NCBI GenBank assembly: GCA_030638765.1
Contig: DAOWDZ010000224.1
Coordinates: forward strand, 1 to 29,090
Source of the DNA: Desulfocapsa sp.
Lineage (GTDB): Bacteria > Desulfobacterota > Desulfobulbia > Desulfobulbales > Desulfocapsaceae
DNA length: 29,090 nt
Direction of reading: 5' to 3'
The position numbers and the translations under genes were made by a program. The notes under the pieces are model-generated. The model searched no databases. It had not been told where the DNA came from and saw only the letters and a program-made list of their open reading frames with translations. Shown in pieces: positions 8,200 through 17,900 of the stretch. How positions within the stretch are numbered: position 1 is the first letter of the stretch; each line of letters begins with the position of its first letter.

Positions 8200-9846
8200 T
8201 TAAGCGATGGCAATGGGTATGGAGAGGACAAATTCAGTCCCTTCTCCCGGAGAAGTGTGCACTTCAACAATTCCGTCCAACTGATCAAGACTATTTTTAA
8301 CCACATCCATCCCGACACCTCGTCCGGACATGGAAGAGACCTCTGAACAAACAGAAAAACCCGGCTTGAAAATAAGGTCAGTCAGCTCCTTTTCATCCAT
8401 TTGAGTGACATCGATTCCCGGATAAAGAACCTGTGCTTTTCTTCTAATTGCATCATAATCCAGTCCAGCACCATCATCCGACAGACGCAAAACAAAACGA
8501 TTTCCCTGCCGTAAGCAATTAATACGAATGGTTGCCTGTTCTGGCTTTCCTGCGATCTGCCGCTGTTTACTCGACTCAACGCCATGATCAATACAATTGC
8601 GAATCAGGTGCATCAAAGCGTCCACCAATACATTCCAGATATGGGTATCCATCTCCAGATCAGCACCATCAATACGTAATCGTACTTTTTTCCCGGTGGC
8701 CTTAGCCGATTCACGAACCGTCTTATATAAGCGATTACCCAAGGTTGAAAAGGGGGTTTTCTGAATGGACACAACCACACCCTGAGTTTCATCCACCAGT
8801 CTACGCTGTCTGGAAACAGCTTCCTGCCACGAATTCTGGATAGTGATAAAATTCTGCTCTCTCATTACATCAAGATCAGCAACTGTCTCATTCAACGAGT
8901 TCAGTATACCTTGCAAATCAGAGTAACGATCTACCCCCAACGAGTCAAACGCCTCTAAGCCACCCTGACTGTCCCGAATAGCCCCATTACCACCATTTCG
9001 TTTGTAGCCAGTCTCCAACGTTGAAACGATATTTCTCAAACGCTGCATGGTTATCCCAAACTCATCAAGGCCTGACTGCATTGACACAGCTGAGGTTTCA
9101 AGGTTTTTGAGGTTTACAGCCATATCACCGCTCAGCCCCATGAGCTCTTCAACTTTTTCACTATCAACTCGAAGTATCTTTTTGGCGTCCTTTCTGTGAC
9201 TACCTCTGGATTTTCTGCTCTGAACTTGATTCACAGATTTTGTAACATTCTCTTCTGTAGCAGACAAACCCTCCGCCATAATAGTTGGGAAACGATTTTG
9301 CAGACTGCCAATTTCAGCACTCATATCCACACTCGGATCAAGTGCCAACAGCTCTAGGATATCTACTCCTTCCTGCATGGCCGTAATACTGTCAGGTGAA
9401 ATTGTATCGGACTCGTCATGGAGATTATCGAGAAAATCTTCAAAATCATGACCCCACTTAGCAACTGATTCTATTCCAATAACGGCAGCTGCACCCTTCA
9501 GGGTATGTACTGAACGCCTGATCGAATAGAGTTTTTCACGAAGCTCAACCGTTACAGCGATACGTTCGATTACAGTCGAAGACAATTCATTGAGCTGTCT
9601 GCTGATATTTTCCAGGTGTCCCTCGGCTTCATCGTCGAAGACTTCCCGCAATTCAGGACCAAAGCCACCTTCCACAAAGGAATACTCCACCTCCTGAACC
9701 ACATCATGACCTGAAGGCTTTTCTGCCATTACATCATTAGCACCATCATTTTCTATACCCGACAGGTCACCCATATCTGTATCATCAGATCCAGAAGCAG
9801 CATCACCAAGAAGCATCGCAAGATCTTTTTCAAACTGAGTTGTCAC
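8200..9846 (-). CDS. ChpA/CheA-like histidine kinase lacking the CheW-like domain
   Basis: A cytoplasmic chemosensory-type kinase of 548 residues from GTG 9846. I chose this start because GAGGAG (9860-9855) is 8 nt upstream; an in-frame GTG at 9855 touches that site. Domains: an acidic N-terminal linker; an Hpt (P1) domain with SVHTLKGAAAVIG and phospho-His114; a P3-like dimerisation region at about 224-365, including VDRYSDLQ, which resembles ChpA/PilL kinases; and a CheA-type ATPase with N-box HLIRNCIDHG (413-422), G1 SDDGAGLD (456-463), F-box FKPGF (493-497) and G2 GRGVGMD (508-514). The protein stops right after the ATPase, at FVLSIPIAIA. The P5 CheW-like domain that couples CheA to receptors is absent, as are the multiple Hpts and REC of ChpA. 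Its Hpt and ATPase look intact, so it should autophosphorylate. The adjacent REC-PATAN-REC protein is the natural target. Confidence 0.88.
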   Translation of the reverse strand: MTTQFEKDLAMLLGDAASGSDDTDMGDLSGIENDGANDVMAEKPSGHDVVQEVEYSFVEGGFGPELREVFDDEAEGHLENISRQLNELSSTVIERIAVTVELREKLYSIRRSVHTLKGAAAVIGIESVAKWGHDFEDFLDNLHDESDTISPDSITAMQEGVDILELLALDPSVDMSAEIGSLQNRFPTIMAEGLSATEENVTKSVNQVQSRKSRGSHRKDAKKILRVDSEKVEELMGLSGDMAVNLKNLETSAVSMQSGLDEFGITMQRLRNIVSTLETGYKRNGGNGAIRDSQGGLEAFDSLGVDRYSDLQGILNSLNETVADLDVMREQNFITIQNSWQEAVSRQRRLVDETQGVVVSIQKTPFSTLGNRLYKTVRESAKATGKKVRLRIDGADLEMDTHIWNVLVDALMHLIRNCIDHGVESSKQRQIAGKPEQATIRINCLRQGNRFVLRLSDDGAGLDYDAIRRKAQVLYPGIDVTQMDEKELTDLIFKPGFSVCSEVSSMSGRGVGMDVVKNSLDQLDGIVEVHTSPGEGTEFVLSIPIAIA

Positions 9847-9929
9847 AACTCTCACTCCTCAAGAAAGACTTTTCCTTACTGGATCTATTCGATGTCTGGA
9901 TTTTCCCCTTTAAAATCTATTCAATTTAC

Positions 9930-11681
9930 TCATTTTTTTGAGATAAACTGATTCACATTTTCAATCAAGATTTCCGGGTTAAAAGGTTTTGTCAGATAGG
10001 CGCTGACTGATGATAAACGTCCCTTGATCCGATCCTTCAAGCTATCTCGGCTGGTGAGCATAATCACCGGGATTTTCTTCAATTTACTATTTTGTTTAAG
10101 AACTGAAAGAATCCCATAACCATCCAGTTTAGGGAGCATAAGATCAAGAAGTATAATGTCTGGATTTTCATCATTAATTTTGGCCAGGGCGTCAACGCCA
10201 TCCACTGCTTCCACAACGACAAAACCACTCCTTTCCAGGGTTATTTTGATAACCTTACGGGTGGTCGGACTATCCTCCACCACCAGTACCTTCTTGTGTT
10301 CTGAAGCCGGTACAAGCAAGCCACTGCCAGGCTGCACTTCTTCAATCAAATCTTCCTGTTCATCTTCTGCCAGCTGATTCGCGGCAATAAAGGCGACAAT
10401 ACGTTCCACTGTTATCGTGTACATACTCTCCTGAGGCCCCACGCATTGCTGTAACTGCTCAAGATATTCAAGTGCGGATGTGGAATCATTGAGATGCAGA
10501 CAGGCCAGAGCTGCATAAAAGAGTACGGGTAAATTTATTTCTCGAATGAGTACATTCTCAAAGCGCTCAAGAGCAGCCCGGAATTCCTCAGGGTTTCCTC
10601 TGTTACTGATATCACCCAGCACACTCTCACTGATCGCGAGAATCCCATCACAACCATGGCAGTAAGATGCTCTTTCAGCTATTGGTGCATAACAATAGGG
10701 ACAATGAAGTATTACTGACAGCTTAGCCTTACTGGCAACACTGAACACTTTGATATCATGCAGGACATCTTTATGAGTAGGAGCCAGCTTATAAGCCTTC
10801 GTCAAAGCAACACGCAACTGTTTCATATTGCCAACAGTTCTTGACAGCCATAGCCAGGCCAGCATATTATCGTCATCCTTTGAAGCGACAAGTAAAAGGA
10901 GTTTTTGTGCCTCTTTAAGATGTATCCCTTCGCAAAGCTCTATCCCTTTTGTCAGCAAAACATCCCGTTTCACAGACTCATCATCCCTAAACTCTTCTTC
11001 AAAGGATTGTTCTTCGTCCTTGAACTTCATTGCTTCAAGGATCAGTGCCTGTATTCCAACTTGAATTCGCTGAGAAATATTTTTTTGAGGAAGTTTTCGG
11101 TATTCCACCTGCCCCGTTTCCAGAGCAATGAGCTGCATGGCGGCTCTTTCTCCAGTCAACCTGCCGCAGATGGCATCGAACAATACCCCTTCATTGAAAT
11201 ACATCCCTCCCTGCTTTATGCCACCTGAATGTATTACCAGAAAACACGTTTTTCCTTCCGCTTCAATAATCTGCATAAGACCGGAAACGGAAATACCACT
11301 CAGGGCCTCACCTCTTTCAACCTGCTCTAATCCTTTCTGGATCAATTCAATCAGTTTCACCGAATCAACCGGTTTTTTCAGAAAATGAAAGATGGAACGA
11401 GAGAGTTTTTGTTCAAACCCTGGAATATTGTAAGATGTTAAAACTATGCAGGGAATTGTTGAATGGTTAACACTCATATGAGCAAGCAGTGCCAGACCAT
11501 CCATTTTCGGCATCTTTATGTCGGTCACCAGCAAACTGACATTGCCCTGATCAAGAATTTCAATCGCCTCCTTACCATTGCTGGCAAAAAGAACATCAAA
11601 ATCATCTCTGCACTTCTGTAAGGAAATCTCGAGAATTTTCTGTAAACCAAGGTCATCATCTACAATTAATATGGTACTCAT
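9930..11681 (-). CDS. Response regulator REC-PATAN(DUF4388)-helical-zinc ribbon-REC
   Basis: 583 residues from ATG 11681. An in-frame GTG at 11693 would add four residues but has no ribosome site, and MSTILIVDDD is a normal REC start. Domains: REC1 (1-120) with Asp54 in VTDIKMP; a PATAN/DUF4388 domain (about 126-206) with the typical GGMYFNEGVLFDA core; TPR-like helices (about 240-320); a zinc ribbon CPYC...CHGC (Cys327, 330, 341, 344); more TPR-like helices (365-435); and REC2 (464-583) with Asp513 in LLDLMLP and a final Lys in TKPF. No DNA-binding domain is present, so output is probably by protein contact. PATAN regulators of cyanobacteria bind type IV pilus motor proteins, which fits the neighbouring ChpA-like kinase and PilJ-type proteins. 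It has its own promoter candidate and precedes the kinase gene by about 80 nt. Confidence 0.88.
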   Translation of the reverse strand: MSTILIVDDDLGLQKILEISLQKCRDDFDVLFASNGKEAIEILDQGNVSLLVTDIKMPKMDGLALLAHMSVNHSTIPCIVLTSYNIPGFEQKLSRSIFHFLKKPVDSVKLIELIQKGLEQVERGEALSGISVSGLMQIIEAEGKTCFLVIHSGGIKQGGMYFNEGVLFDAICGRLTGERAAMQLIALETGQVEYRKLPQKNISQRIQVGIQALILEAMKFKDEEQSFEEEFRDDESVKRDVLLTKGIELCEGIHLKEAQKLLLLVASKDDDNMLAWLWLSRTVGNMKQLRVALTKAYKLAPTHKDVLHDIKVFSVASKAKLSVILHCPYCYAPIAERASYCHGCDGILAISESVLGDISNRGNPEEFRAALERFENVLIREINLPVLFYAALACLHLNDSTSALEYLEQLQQCVGPQESMYTITVERIVAFIAANQLAEDEQEDLIEEVQPGSGLLVPASEHKKVLVVEDSPTTRKVIKITLERSGFVVVEAVDGVDALAKINDENPDIILLDLMLPKLDGYGILSVLKQNSKLKKIPVIMLTSRDSLKDRIKGRLSSVSAYLTKPFNPEILIENVNQFISKK

Positions 11682-11702
11682 ATCTTCATTCACTCACGTA
11701 AT

Positions 11703-11731
11703 AGTATAGATACTTCATAGAGAATTAACAA
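11703..11731 (-). promoter_or_regulatory. Sigma-70-type promoter for the REC-PATAN-REC gene
   Basis: On the minus strand, TTGTTA (11731-11726) is followed after exactly 17 nt by TATACT (11708-11703), matching TTGACA/TATAAT at 4 and 5 of 6 positions. The predicted start, about 11696, leaves a short leader before ATG 11681. This suggests the lower half of the island can be transcribed separately from the upper half. Confidence 0.55.
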
Positions 11732-11795
11732 ATTCTGCGACTGGTAAATCGACAGGTATTCATACTTATATATCAGATACTTGCTTAGCACAACA

Positions 11796-11815
11796 CAGTG
11801 ACTGCCGTGTCACTG
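11796..11815. repeat. Perfect 7-bp inverted repeat
   Basis: CAGTGAC (11796-11802) and GTCACTG (11809-11815) are perfect inverted copies around the loop TGCCGT. No T-tract follows on either strand. It lies about 65 bp upstream of the promoter's -35 element, so it could be an operator or the end structure of the upstream transcript. Confidence 0.45.
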
Positions 11816-11893
11816 CTTTAAGCATTCAAATATCGTTTCAAATGATAAGAATCTTCCCTGATGCGCAGAGCTTCATACGGAAAATATAGTGGA

Positions 11894-11941
11894 ATCCATC
11901 AGGGGAAGCTGGAGAGACATGAATCTCTCCAACTGGTGGAT
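11894..11941. repeat. Nested inverted repeats
   Basis: The inner 8-bp perfect stem TGGAGAGA (11910-11917)/TCTCTCCA (11924-11931) has a 6-nt loop. The outer arms ATCCATCA (11894-11901) and TGGTGGAT (11934-11941) also pair, with one G-U wobble in plus-strand RNA (a C-A mismatch in minus-strand RNA). It lies 42 nt past the kinase stop and lacks a T-tract. It may be a 3' RNA structure of the kinase transcript. Confidence 0.4.
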
Positions 11942-11982
11942 ATTATTGCAACAGGGAATGAATCAAACCTATTTTAGTACTG

Positions 11983-14916
11983 CTAAACCTTCCTTAATAG
12001 TTTCCGGGATGCTTCAAAATCAAACCGGGCTATAAGATTATCAATTTTAATAAGTACTCCCTTATCGGCTCCAGACAATAACGGTTTGAGTTCATCCCAT
12101 TTACTGCCAGCTTCAAAATTCTTTTCGAGCAGTAAGTTGTCAAGTTCAAGCACCAACTTTGCAACCTTTTCTTCATTTACCGAATGATCAATCTCTCCAA
12201 TCAGTTCCTCCTCTTCCTGGTCGTTTCGAAAAAAAGCAAGAGAGTGCTGAGTACTTTGCAGTGCTTCCGTAAATTCAGCAAATTCTATCCTGGTATTTCC
12301 GCCATTTCTCATAGTCATTTCAAAAGCAAGGGATGCGGAAGCAAGTTTTGTGGCACCAAGGCTTCCAGCCATTCCTTTAACTGTATGTACGATCCTTACC
12401 GCACATTCCTGATCTTCAGTCTCAAGCGCCTTCGCGATGTCCTCTGTTGAGGATGAAATATCCACAGCAAATTCTTTCAGCAATCGAATATAGAGTCCAC
12501 TATTCCCCTCAAGTCTTGCAAGTCCCTGCTTGAGATCTATTCCCGGTAAGTCTTCAGGCAAATGATATTCGTCCGATTCCAGGCGATTTCCATCAGCTGA
12601 CTGTTTTCTTCGTTCTTCCCTCTTCCTTCTATTTTCACCACTCCACGAAGCCTGTTCCTGAGTCTGTCTTCTCTCTTCGCCTACCCGAATAGTAAAGAAA
12701 TTATTCTTTGATATCCAGCGGGCAAGGACAGCGAAAAGCTCTTTCTTATCTATGGGCTTCGCAACATAATCATCCATTCCTGCCTGTAGAAAATGTTCTT
12801 TATCGCCTTTCAAAACATTGGCCGTCATGGCTATAATAGGAAGTCGATCGGCAAATTCCGAAAAGCCAGTGGCACTGACCTCTTCTCTTTTTCGTATCTC
12901 TTGTACACACTCAACACCCCCCATAACCGGCATTTGAATATCCATGAGAACAGCGTCATACTTTACTTCCGCTACAGGAATTTTCCCCAGGGCCTGCTGC
13001 CCATTATTAACAACATCCACACTGATATCGGCCTTTGCCAGAATTGCTTCCGCCACCTGACAATTGATGGCATCGTCCTCAACTAATAACAGATGAGCCC
13101 CTCTAATATTTGCCATAACTGATTTTTCATCGGAACAAGCTTTCTTTTCATCAGCTCTCTGGACCTGTGACCTTGCCATTTCAAAACCAATTCTAAAACT
13201 AAATACAGTTCCAACACCCTCCTCACTATTTACTGTCAGGTTCCCTCCAAGCAATTCAACCAGTTGACTTGAGATAGCCAATCCCAGGCCAGTTCCTTCA
13301 TATTGCCGTGTTGTTGAGCTGTCAGCCTGAGAAAAAGGAGTAAACAGGGTGGACAATTTCTCCCTGGCAATACCGATACCGGTGTCCCTTACATTAAATT
13401 CCAGGTTTACCCTCCGGGCGGTATCAGGCAACCGTTTCATCTGGACAGTAATAACACCCTCATCAGTGAATTTGACACTGTTAGAGAGAAGATTCGCCAG
13501 GATTTGTTGTAATCGCAAAGCGTCACCGACGAGTAAGACGGGAATGTCTTTCTCCTGGTGAATCACCAGTTCAATATTTTTTTCAAGAGCCTGATCACCA
13601 AAAAAATGGATCAGTTCCTCCAGTATGCCTTCTAAAGAAAATTCCTTCTTTTCAAGTACCACTTCACCTGCATCAACACTTGAAAAATCAAGAATCTTAT
13701 TAATAACCTGCAAAAGAGACTTGGAAGAATGGCGAATTTTGTTCAAATAGTCCCGCTGCTGTATATTCAGCTTTGTTTCTATAATGAGATCGCTAAAGCC
13801 AAGAATCGCATTCATAGGAGTTCTGATTTCATGACTCATATTCGCAAGAAAATTCGATTTAAGATTACTGACGTGATCAGCTTCTTCTTTAGCCTCCGTC
13901 AGAAATGTTTCAGTATTTCTCTGTTCAGTCACATCCTGAAATGTCTGAAGCAGTGCATCTTCCCCTTTGAAAACGATGGGTAAATGCGTTATATTAATAA
14001 CATTGTCCACTCCAAGCTTATCAAAACAGGTGAATTCCTCCACCATTGGAGCACTTCCTAAGTGACGTTGAGGGCAGGATTCACATGATGTAGTATCAGT
14101 TTTATATGCCTCAAAACATTTTTTGCCAATGCCTGACGCTCCCAGGCGATCAAGCAGAAATTTGCTTTGATAGAGGATGGTTCCATCTTCCTTTCTGACA
14201 ATGTCCATAAGAACAGGAATTGAATCAAGAATAGAATTAAGCATCCCCTCATTTTCAACAACAGTTGCCACCATGGGACGAAAGCCAAAAAGAATAATCA
14301 AAAACAACAGAACAACCGTAATCAGAAAAATAGCAACACTACTTTTTTTCAGTGATTCTGAATAATTAACACTTTCCATCTCAAACTGCTTAACAACCCT
14401 GTCAAGGCCATCAAGCAACGCACCTCGTGCAGTTATCGATAACGCACTTAATTCATCAAGATTTTTTTCTGAAGTTGAATTCCCTACCAACGCCTCAATA
14501 GCTAAAAGGTATTCATTAAATATCCTATCCACCTCAAAGGGTGCATGAAAATAGATATTTAGAAGCTCCACACTGGGTTCAACCCCGACTCCATTCTCTT
14601 TATTTTGGGAGACAAGTTGCTGATGAGATTCTCTAATCAAATTAATTGAAAAATCAATTTGATCAAGCAGTCCAACCTTCACATCTTCCCTTTGTTCTGT
14701 AATTATCTCATAGGCTAAAAGTGATATTTGTTGTGACAACATACGCTGCCTGCCACTCATATTAATAACAACTGCGTAACCATCCTGTTTCTCGAGAATA
14801 TGATCAAGCATCACCAGAGAAGAAAGAGATACCAGAAAAATAAGCCCAACTGATAGCATATATCTTAGAGTTAGCTGACTCTTCCGCTTACGTTTTTGCT
14901 CTTCTATTGTCTTCAT
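11983..14916 (-). CDS. Membrane hybrid histidine kinase: PilJ_N-PAS-HisKA-HATPase-REC-Hpt
   Basis: 977 residues. TM1 is about 19-39 and TM2 about 192-213. The periplasmic loop between them starts with NMSGRQRMLSQQ (52-63), the PilJ/NarX-type sensor signature. After TM2 comes a PAS domain (about 223-332) with Cys267, Cys278 and Cys281 (CESCP) and Cys297, a possible metal or redox site. HisKA has phospho-His362 in MSHEIRTPMN. The HATPase shows NLLSNSVKF, DTGIGI and GTGLGL. REC (about 606-735) has Asp659 in LMDIQMP and the Lys in AKPID. A charged Arg/Glu-rich linker (745-780) leads to an Hpt with His844 in RIVHTVKG. It carries the full phosphorelay, but no final response regulator is fused. It lies 23 nt after the GGDEF-EAL gene. 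The ribosome site before ATG 14916 is weak. Confidence 0.92.
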   Translation of the reverse strand: MKTIEEQKRKRKSQLTLRYMLSVGLIFLVSLSSLVMLDHILEKQDGYAVVINMSGRQRMLSQQISLLAYEIITEQREDVKVGLLDQIDFSINLIRESHQQLVSQNKENGVGVEPSVELLNIYFHAPFEVDRIFNEYLLAIEALVGNSTSEKNLDELSALSITARGALLDGLDRVVKQFEMESVNYSESLKKSSVAIFLITVVLLFLIILFGFRPMVATVVENEGMLNSILDSIPVLMDIVRKEDGTILYQSKFLLDRLGASGIGKKCFEAYKTDTTSCESCPQRHLGSAPMVEEFTCFDKLGVDNVINITHLPIVFKGEDALLQTFQDVTEQRNTETFLTEAKEEADHVSNLKSNFLANMSHEIRTPMNAILGFSDLIIETKLNIQQRDYLNKIRHSSKSLLQVINKILDFSSVDAGEVVLEKKEFSLEGILEELIHFFGDQALEKNIELVIHQEKDIPVLLVGDALRLQQILANLLSNSVKFTDEGVITVQMKRLPDTARRVNLEFNVRDTGIGIAREKLSTLFTPFSQADSSTTRQYEGTGLGLAISSQLVELLGGNLTVNSEEGVGTVFSFRIGFEMARSQVQRADEKKACSDEKSVMANIRGAHLLLVEDDAINCQVAEAILAKADISVDVVNNGQQALGKIPVAEVKYDAVLMDIQMPVMGGVECVQEIRKREEVSATGFSEFADRLPIIAMTANVLKGDKEHFLQAGMDDYVAKPIDKKELFAVLARWISKNNFFTIRVGEERRQTQEQASWSGENRRKREERRKQSADGNRLESDEYHLPEDLPGIDLKQGLARLEGNSGLYIRLLKEFAVDISSSTEDIAKALETEDQECAVRIVHTVKGMAGSLGATKLASASLAFEMTMRNGGNTRIEFAEFTEALQSTQHSLAFFRNDQEEEELIGEIDHSVNEEKVAKLVLELDNLLLEKNFEAGSKWDELKPLLSGADKGVLIKIDNLIARFDFEASRKLLRKV

Positions 14917-14939
14917 TTTTCACATGACATACGTTAAAT

Positions 14940-17900
14940 TCAACTGTCCTGCATCAGTTGCAGATATTTTTTCTCTTTTTTCCAGTCCAGCGCCAGCTTA
15001 TAAAACTCTTCTGCCGGAACAGGAGGGCTAACCAGATACCCTTGCATCTCGTGACAATCGATGGATTTCAAAATAGTGAGTTGCTCTATGGTTTCCACTC
15101 CTTCAGCAATAACCTTCATCTTTAACTGAATTCCCAGTGAGACAATGGCTTTCACCACCGCTCTATCATTGGCATCTTCAGTGATATCCATAACAAAAGA
15201 ACGATCCACCTTAAGGACATCAATGGGAAATCTTTTCAGATAACTCAGGGATGAATATCCGGTTCCAAAATCATCAACCGATAGAACCAGTCCAAGCTTT
15301 TTCAGTTGCCAAAGGCTTTCAATGGTTGCATCAACATCACTCATAATTACTGTTTCAGTGATTTCTAGCTCAAGCTTACCAGGATCAAGGCCTGTTTCTT
15401 TCAAAACCGAATCCACCATTTCCACCAATCCCTTGCTGGAAAACTGTTTTCCGGAGAGATTCACGGAAATACGCAGTTCAGGAAATTCCTCGTGCCATTT
15501 CTTGGTCTGAATGCAGGCCTGTCGCAACACCCACTCGCCAATTTCAGTGATGATACCAGTTTCCTCAGCCACGGGAATAAACTTAAAAGGCGGAATAATT
15601 TCTCCATTGCTCTTCCAACGCACCAGAGCCTCCAGGCCAACTATCCGACCATCCATAAGTGAAAGCTTTGGCTGGTAATAGACAAGAAATTCCTCGTTTT
15701 CCAGAGCCGTTCGCAGGTCAGCAGCAAGCCTGAACCTGGCAGCGGCTTTTTTGGTCATGGCTTCAGTATAAAATTGTATCCTTCCTTTACCATCATCCTT
15801 GGCATGATACATGGCAGTATCAGCATTTTTAAGGAGTAGATTTGCATCTTTACCATCATCAGGATAAACAGCTATCCCCAGACTGGCCGAGATTTCCACC
15901 CGTTCACCATCGAGTTCATAGGGAGCCCGAAGTGCATCAAGTATTTTTTGACCCAGCATAGCCAGATCATTTTCTTTCTGAATATTGGTGAGAATGACCA
16001 CAAATTCATCTCCACCAAGACGGGCAACGGTATCACTCTCTCTGACACTTCCCTGTAAACGCTCTGAAACCTGAATGAGTAACTGATCTCCTGCCGGATG
16101 TCCCAGGGTATCGTTTACCTCCTTAAAACCATCAAGATCCAACAGTATAAGTCCAAGATCCCACTTTCTACGACCAGCCATGGCCAGATCATGTTCAAGT
16201 CGGTAATGGAAGAGTAACCTGTTGGCAAGACCTGTCAAAGGATCATAGTGAGCCAGTTTCTCGAGTTTTTCCTCAGCCTCTTTACTTGCCGTTATATCAG
16301 TGGAAAGAGCCACAAAATTTGTAATCTCACCATCTTTGTTTCTCACCGCAGAAATAGAAATCCATTTGGGATAGACTTCTCCATTTTTACGTCTATCCCA
16401 GATTTCTCCCTGCCAGTGTCCTTCCTCAAGAAGAGCCCGCCACATCTCTTCATAAAATTTCTTATCATGTCTGCCTGACTTCAGCACCCGAGGATTCTCA
16501 CCGAGAACTTCAGAACGCGAAAATCCTGCCATTTCTACAAAAGCTTCATTCACTTCTAGAATAGTCCCGGAGGGATCGGTGATAACCAGAGCTTCCTGAG
16601 TAATCTCAAGATACTTTGAGGCCAGACGCAGATCCTGTTCCACCTTTTGGCGTTCAACAATTTCTTCCTTTAACTCACCGTTTACCAAAGCTAAGTCCTG
16701 AGTTCGTTCCCGAACCTTATCTTCCAGTGAATATGCAAGATCCTGAACCTCCTGCCTTGAACTGTGCAGATGATGAAGCATGGTTTGCATGGAGCTTGCC
16801 AGCACCCCCACCTCATCATTACCACAGGCAGGCACCTCAACATCTTCCCCATTTGCGATACGGTCAGCGGCCGTGGTCAATTCTTTAAGTGGACGTGTCA
16901 CGAGATAAGCAAGAATGGATGTGGCAAAACTGATCATCAATACAGCACCAAATAAAATAAGGATCAGTTTGTTCCGCAGCATCAAAGATTTCTGACGGAG
17001 AATATCAAGTGAGACCTCAGCACCCAGGATCATGCAATGATCCTGATTAAGTGGATCGTAGTGAAATTTACGAAGAGCCATTCCAACATCTCCCGCCATC
17101 TGATCAAGGCTCAATGTCTCTTCCTTACTGTTTTTAGCAATAAAACTCTGGAGGACAAGATAGTCATCCTGTATTCGGCTGGGACGATTGAATTCAAACC
17201 CAAAGATCCGGTTTTCATCTTTGTGAATAAGATAATCACCGAAGCTGTTAGTCATCATAAAATGAGTATTTGTATGACTCCTGCTGAATGTTTTAGTGAT
17301 ACCTTTAAAATCAATATTAAAAACAAGGATGCCAGCGACCAGCCCGTCATGATCGAAAACAGGAGTGGCAAAGCGGATAACAGGCTGCATTGGCAAAGTT
17401 ATACGACCGTGCTCACGATTAAGATTAATTGCAGAAAAGTAGACCTCCCCTTTCTGTAGTTTAAGCGTTTCCTGGTAATAGTCCCGATGCCCCTTCTGTT
17501 GTAACTCCTCCTCTGCAGATTCATGAATTTTCCCATCAACTTTGTCAATACGGACATACTCACGCCCTTCATTCTGATCAAGAATGAGACGGATACTCAA
17601 ATACGCTGCCCTCTGTTGAAGCACAGTTCCAAGATGAGCAGCAAGACGTCGTTGCCATATGGCCTCTGTGGCATTTTCCTGTTCATCATACCCATCGCCA
17701 CTTGCAATACTCCGCAGGATTCCCTTCACCGATGGGGCATTAGCAAGAAACAGAGCATCTTCCTGAAAAATCTGAAACGTGGTTTCCAAACGCCCTGTTT
17801 CCCGTTGTAACAAGTCCTGCAGTCGAACCAAAGACTCCTGACGCAGGATGGAATCTGTGTTCTGATAGGCCAACAGACCAATGAGTATTACAGCAAACCC

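Larger units (their letters stand above)
11682..11982. other. 301-nt intergenic region with promoter and two inverted repeats
   Basis: This is the longest non-coding stretch inside the island, between the PilJ-type hybrid kinase and the REC-PATAN-REC gene, both on the minus strand. It holds the promoter at 11703-11731 and inverted repeats at 11796-11815 and 11894-11941. I see no open frame with coding character, no tRNA and no recognisable c-di-GMP (GEMM) riboswitch consensus. Confidence 0.6.

Noticed and set aside
11682..11982. c-di-GMP (GEMM) riboswitch before the PATAN regulator, suggested by nested stems near c-di-GMP genes
   Set aside because: The conserved GEMM core and tetraloop-receptor elements are not visible, and the predicted promoter lies downstream of the stems, leaving almost no leader.
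13841..13851. Mobile-element or recombination hotspot, from the near-identical [20 protein letters not shown] and LMDxQMPVM segments in the two hybrid kinases
   Set aside because: These are universal HisKA and REC motifs; the rest of the two kinases differs, so family conservation explains them.
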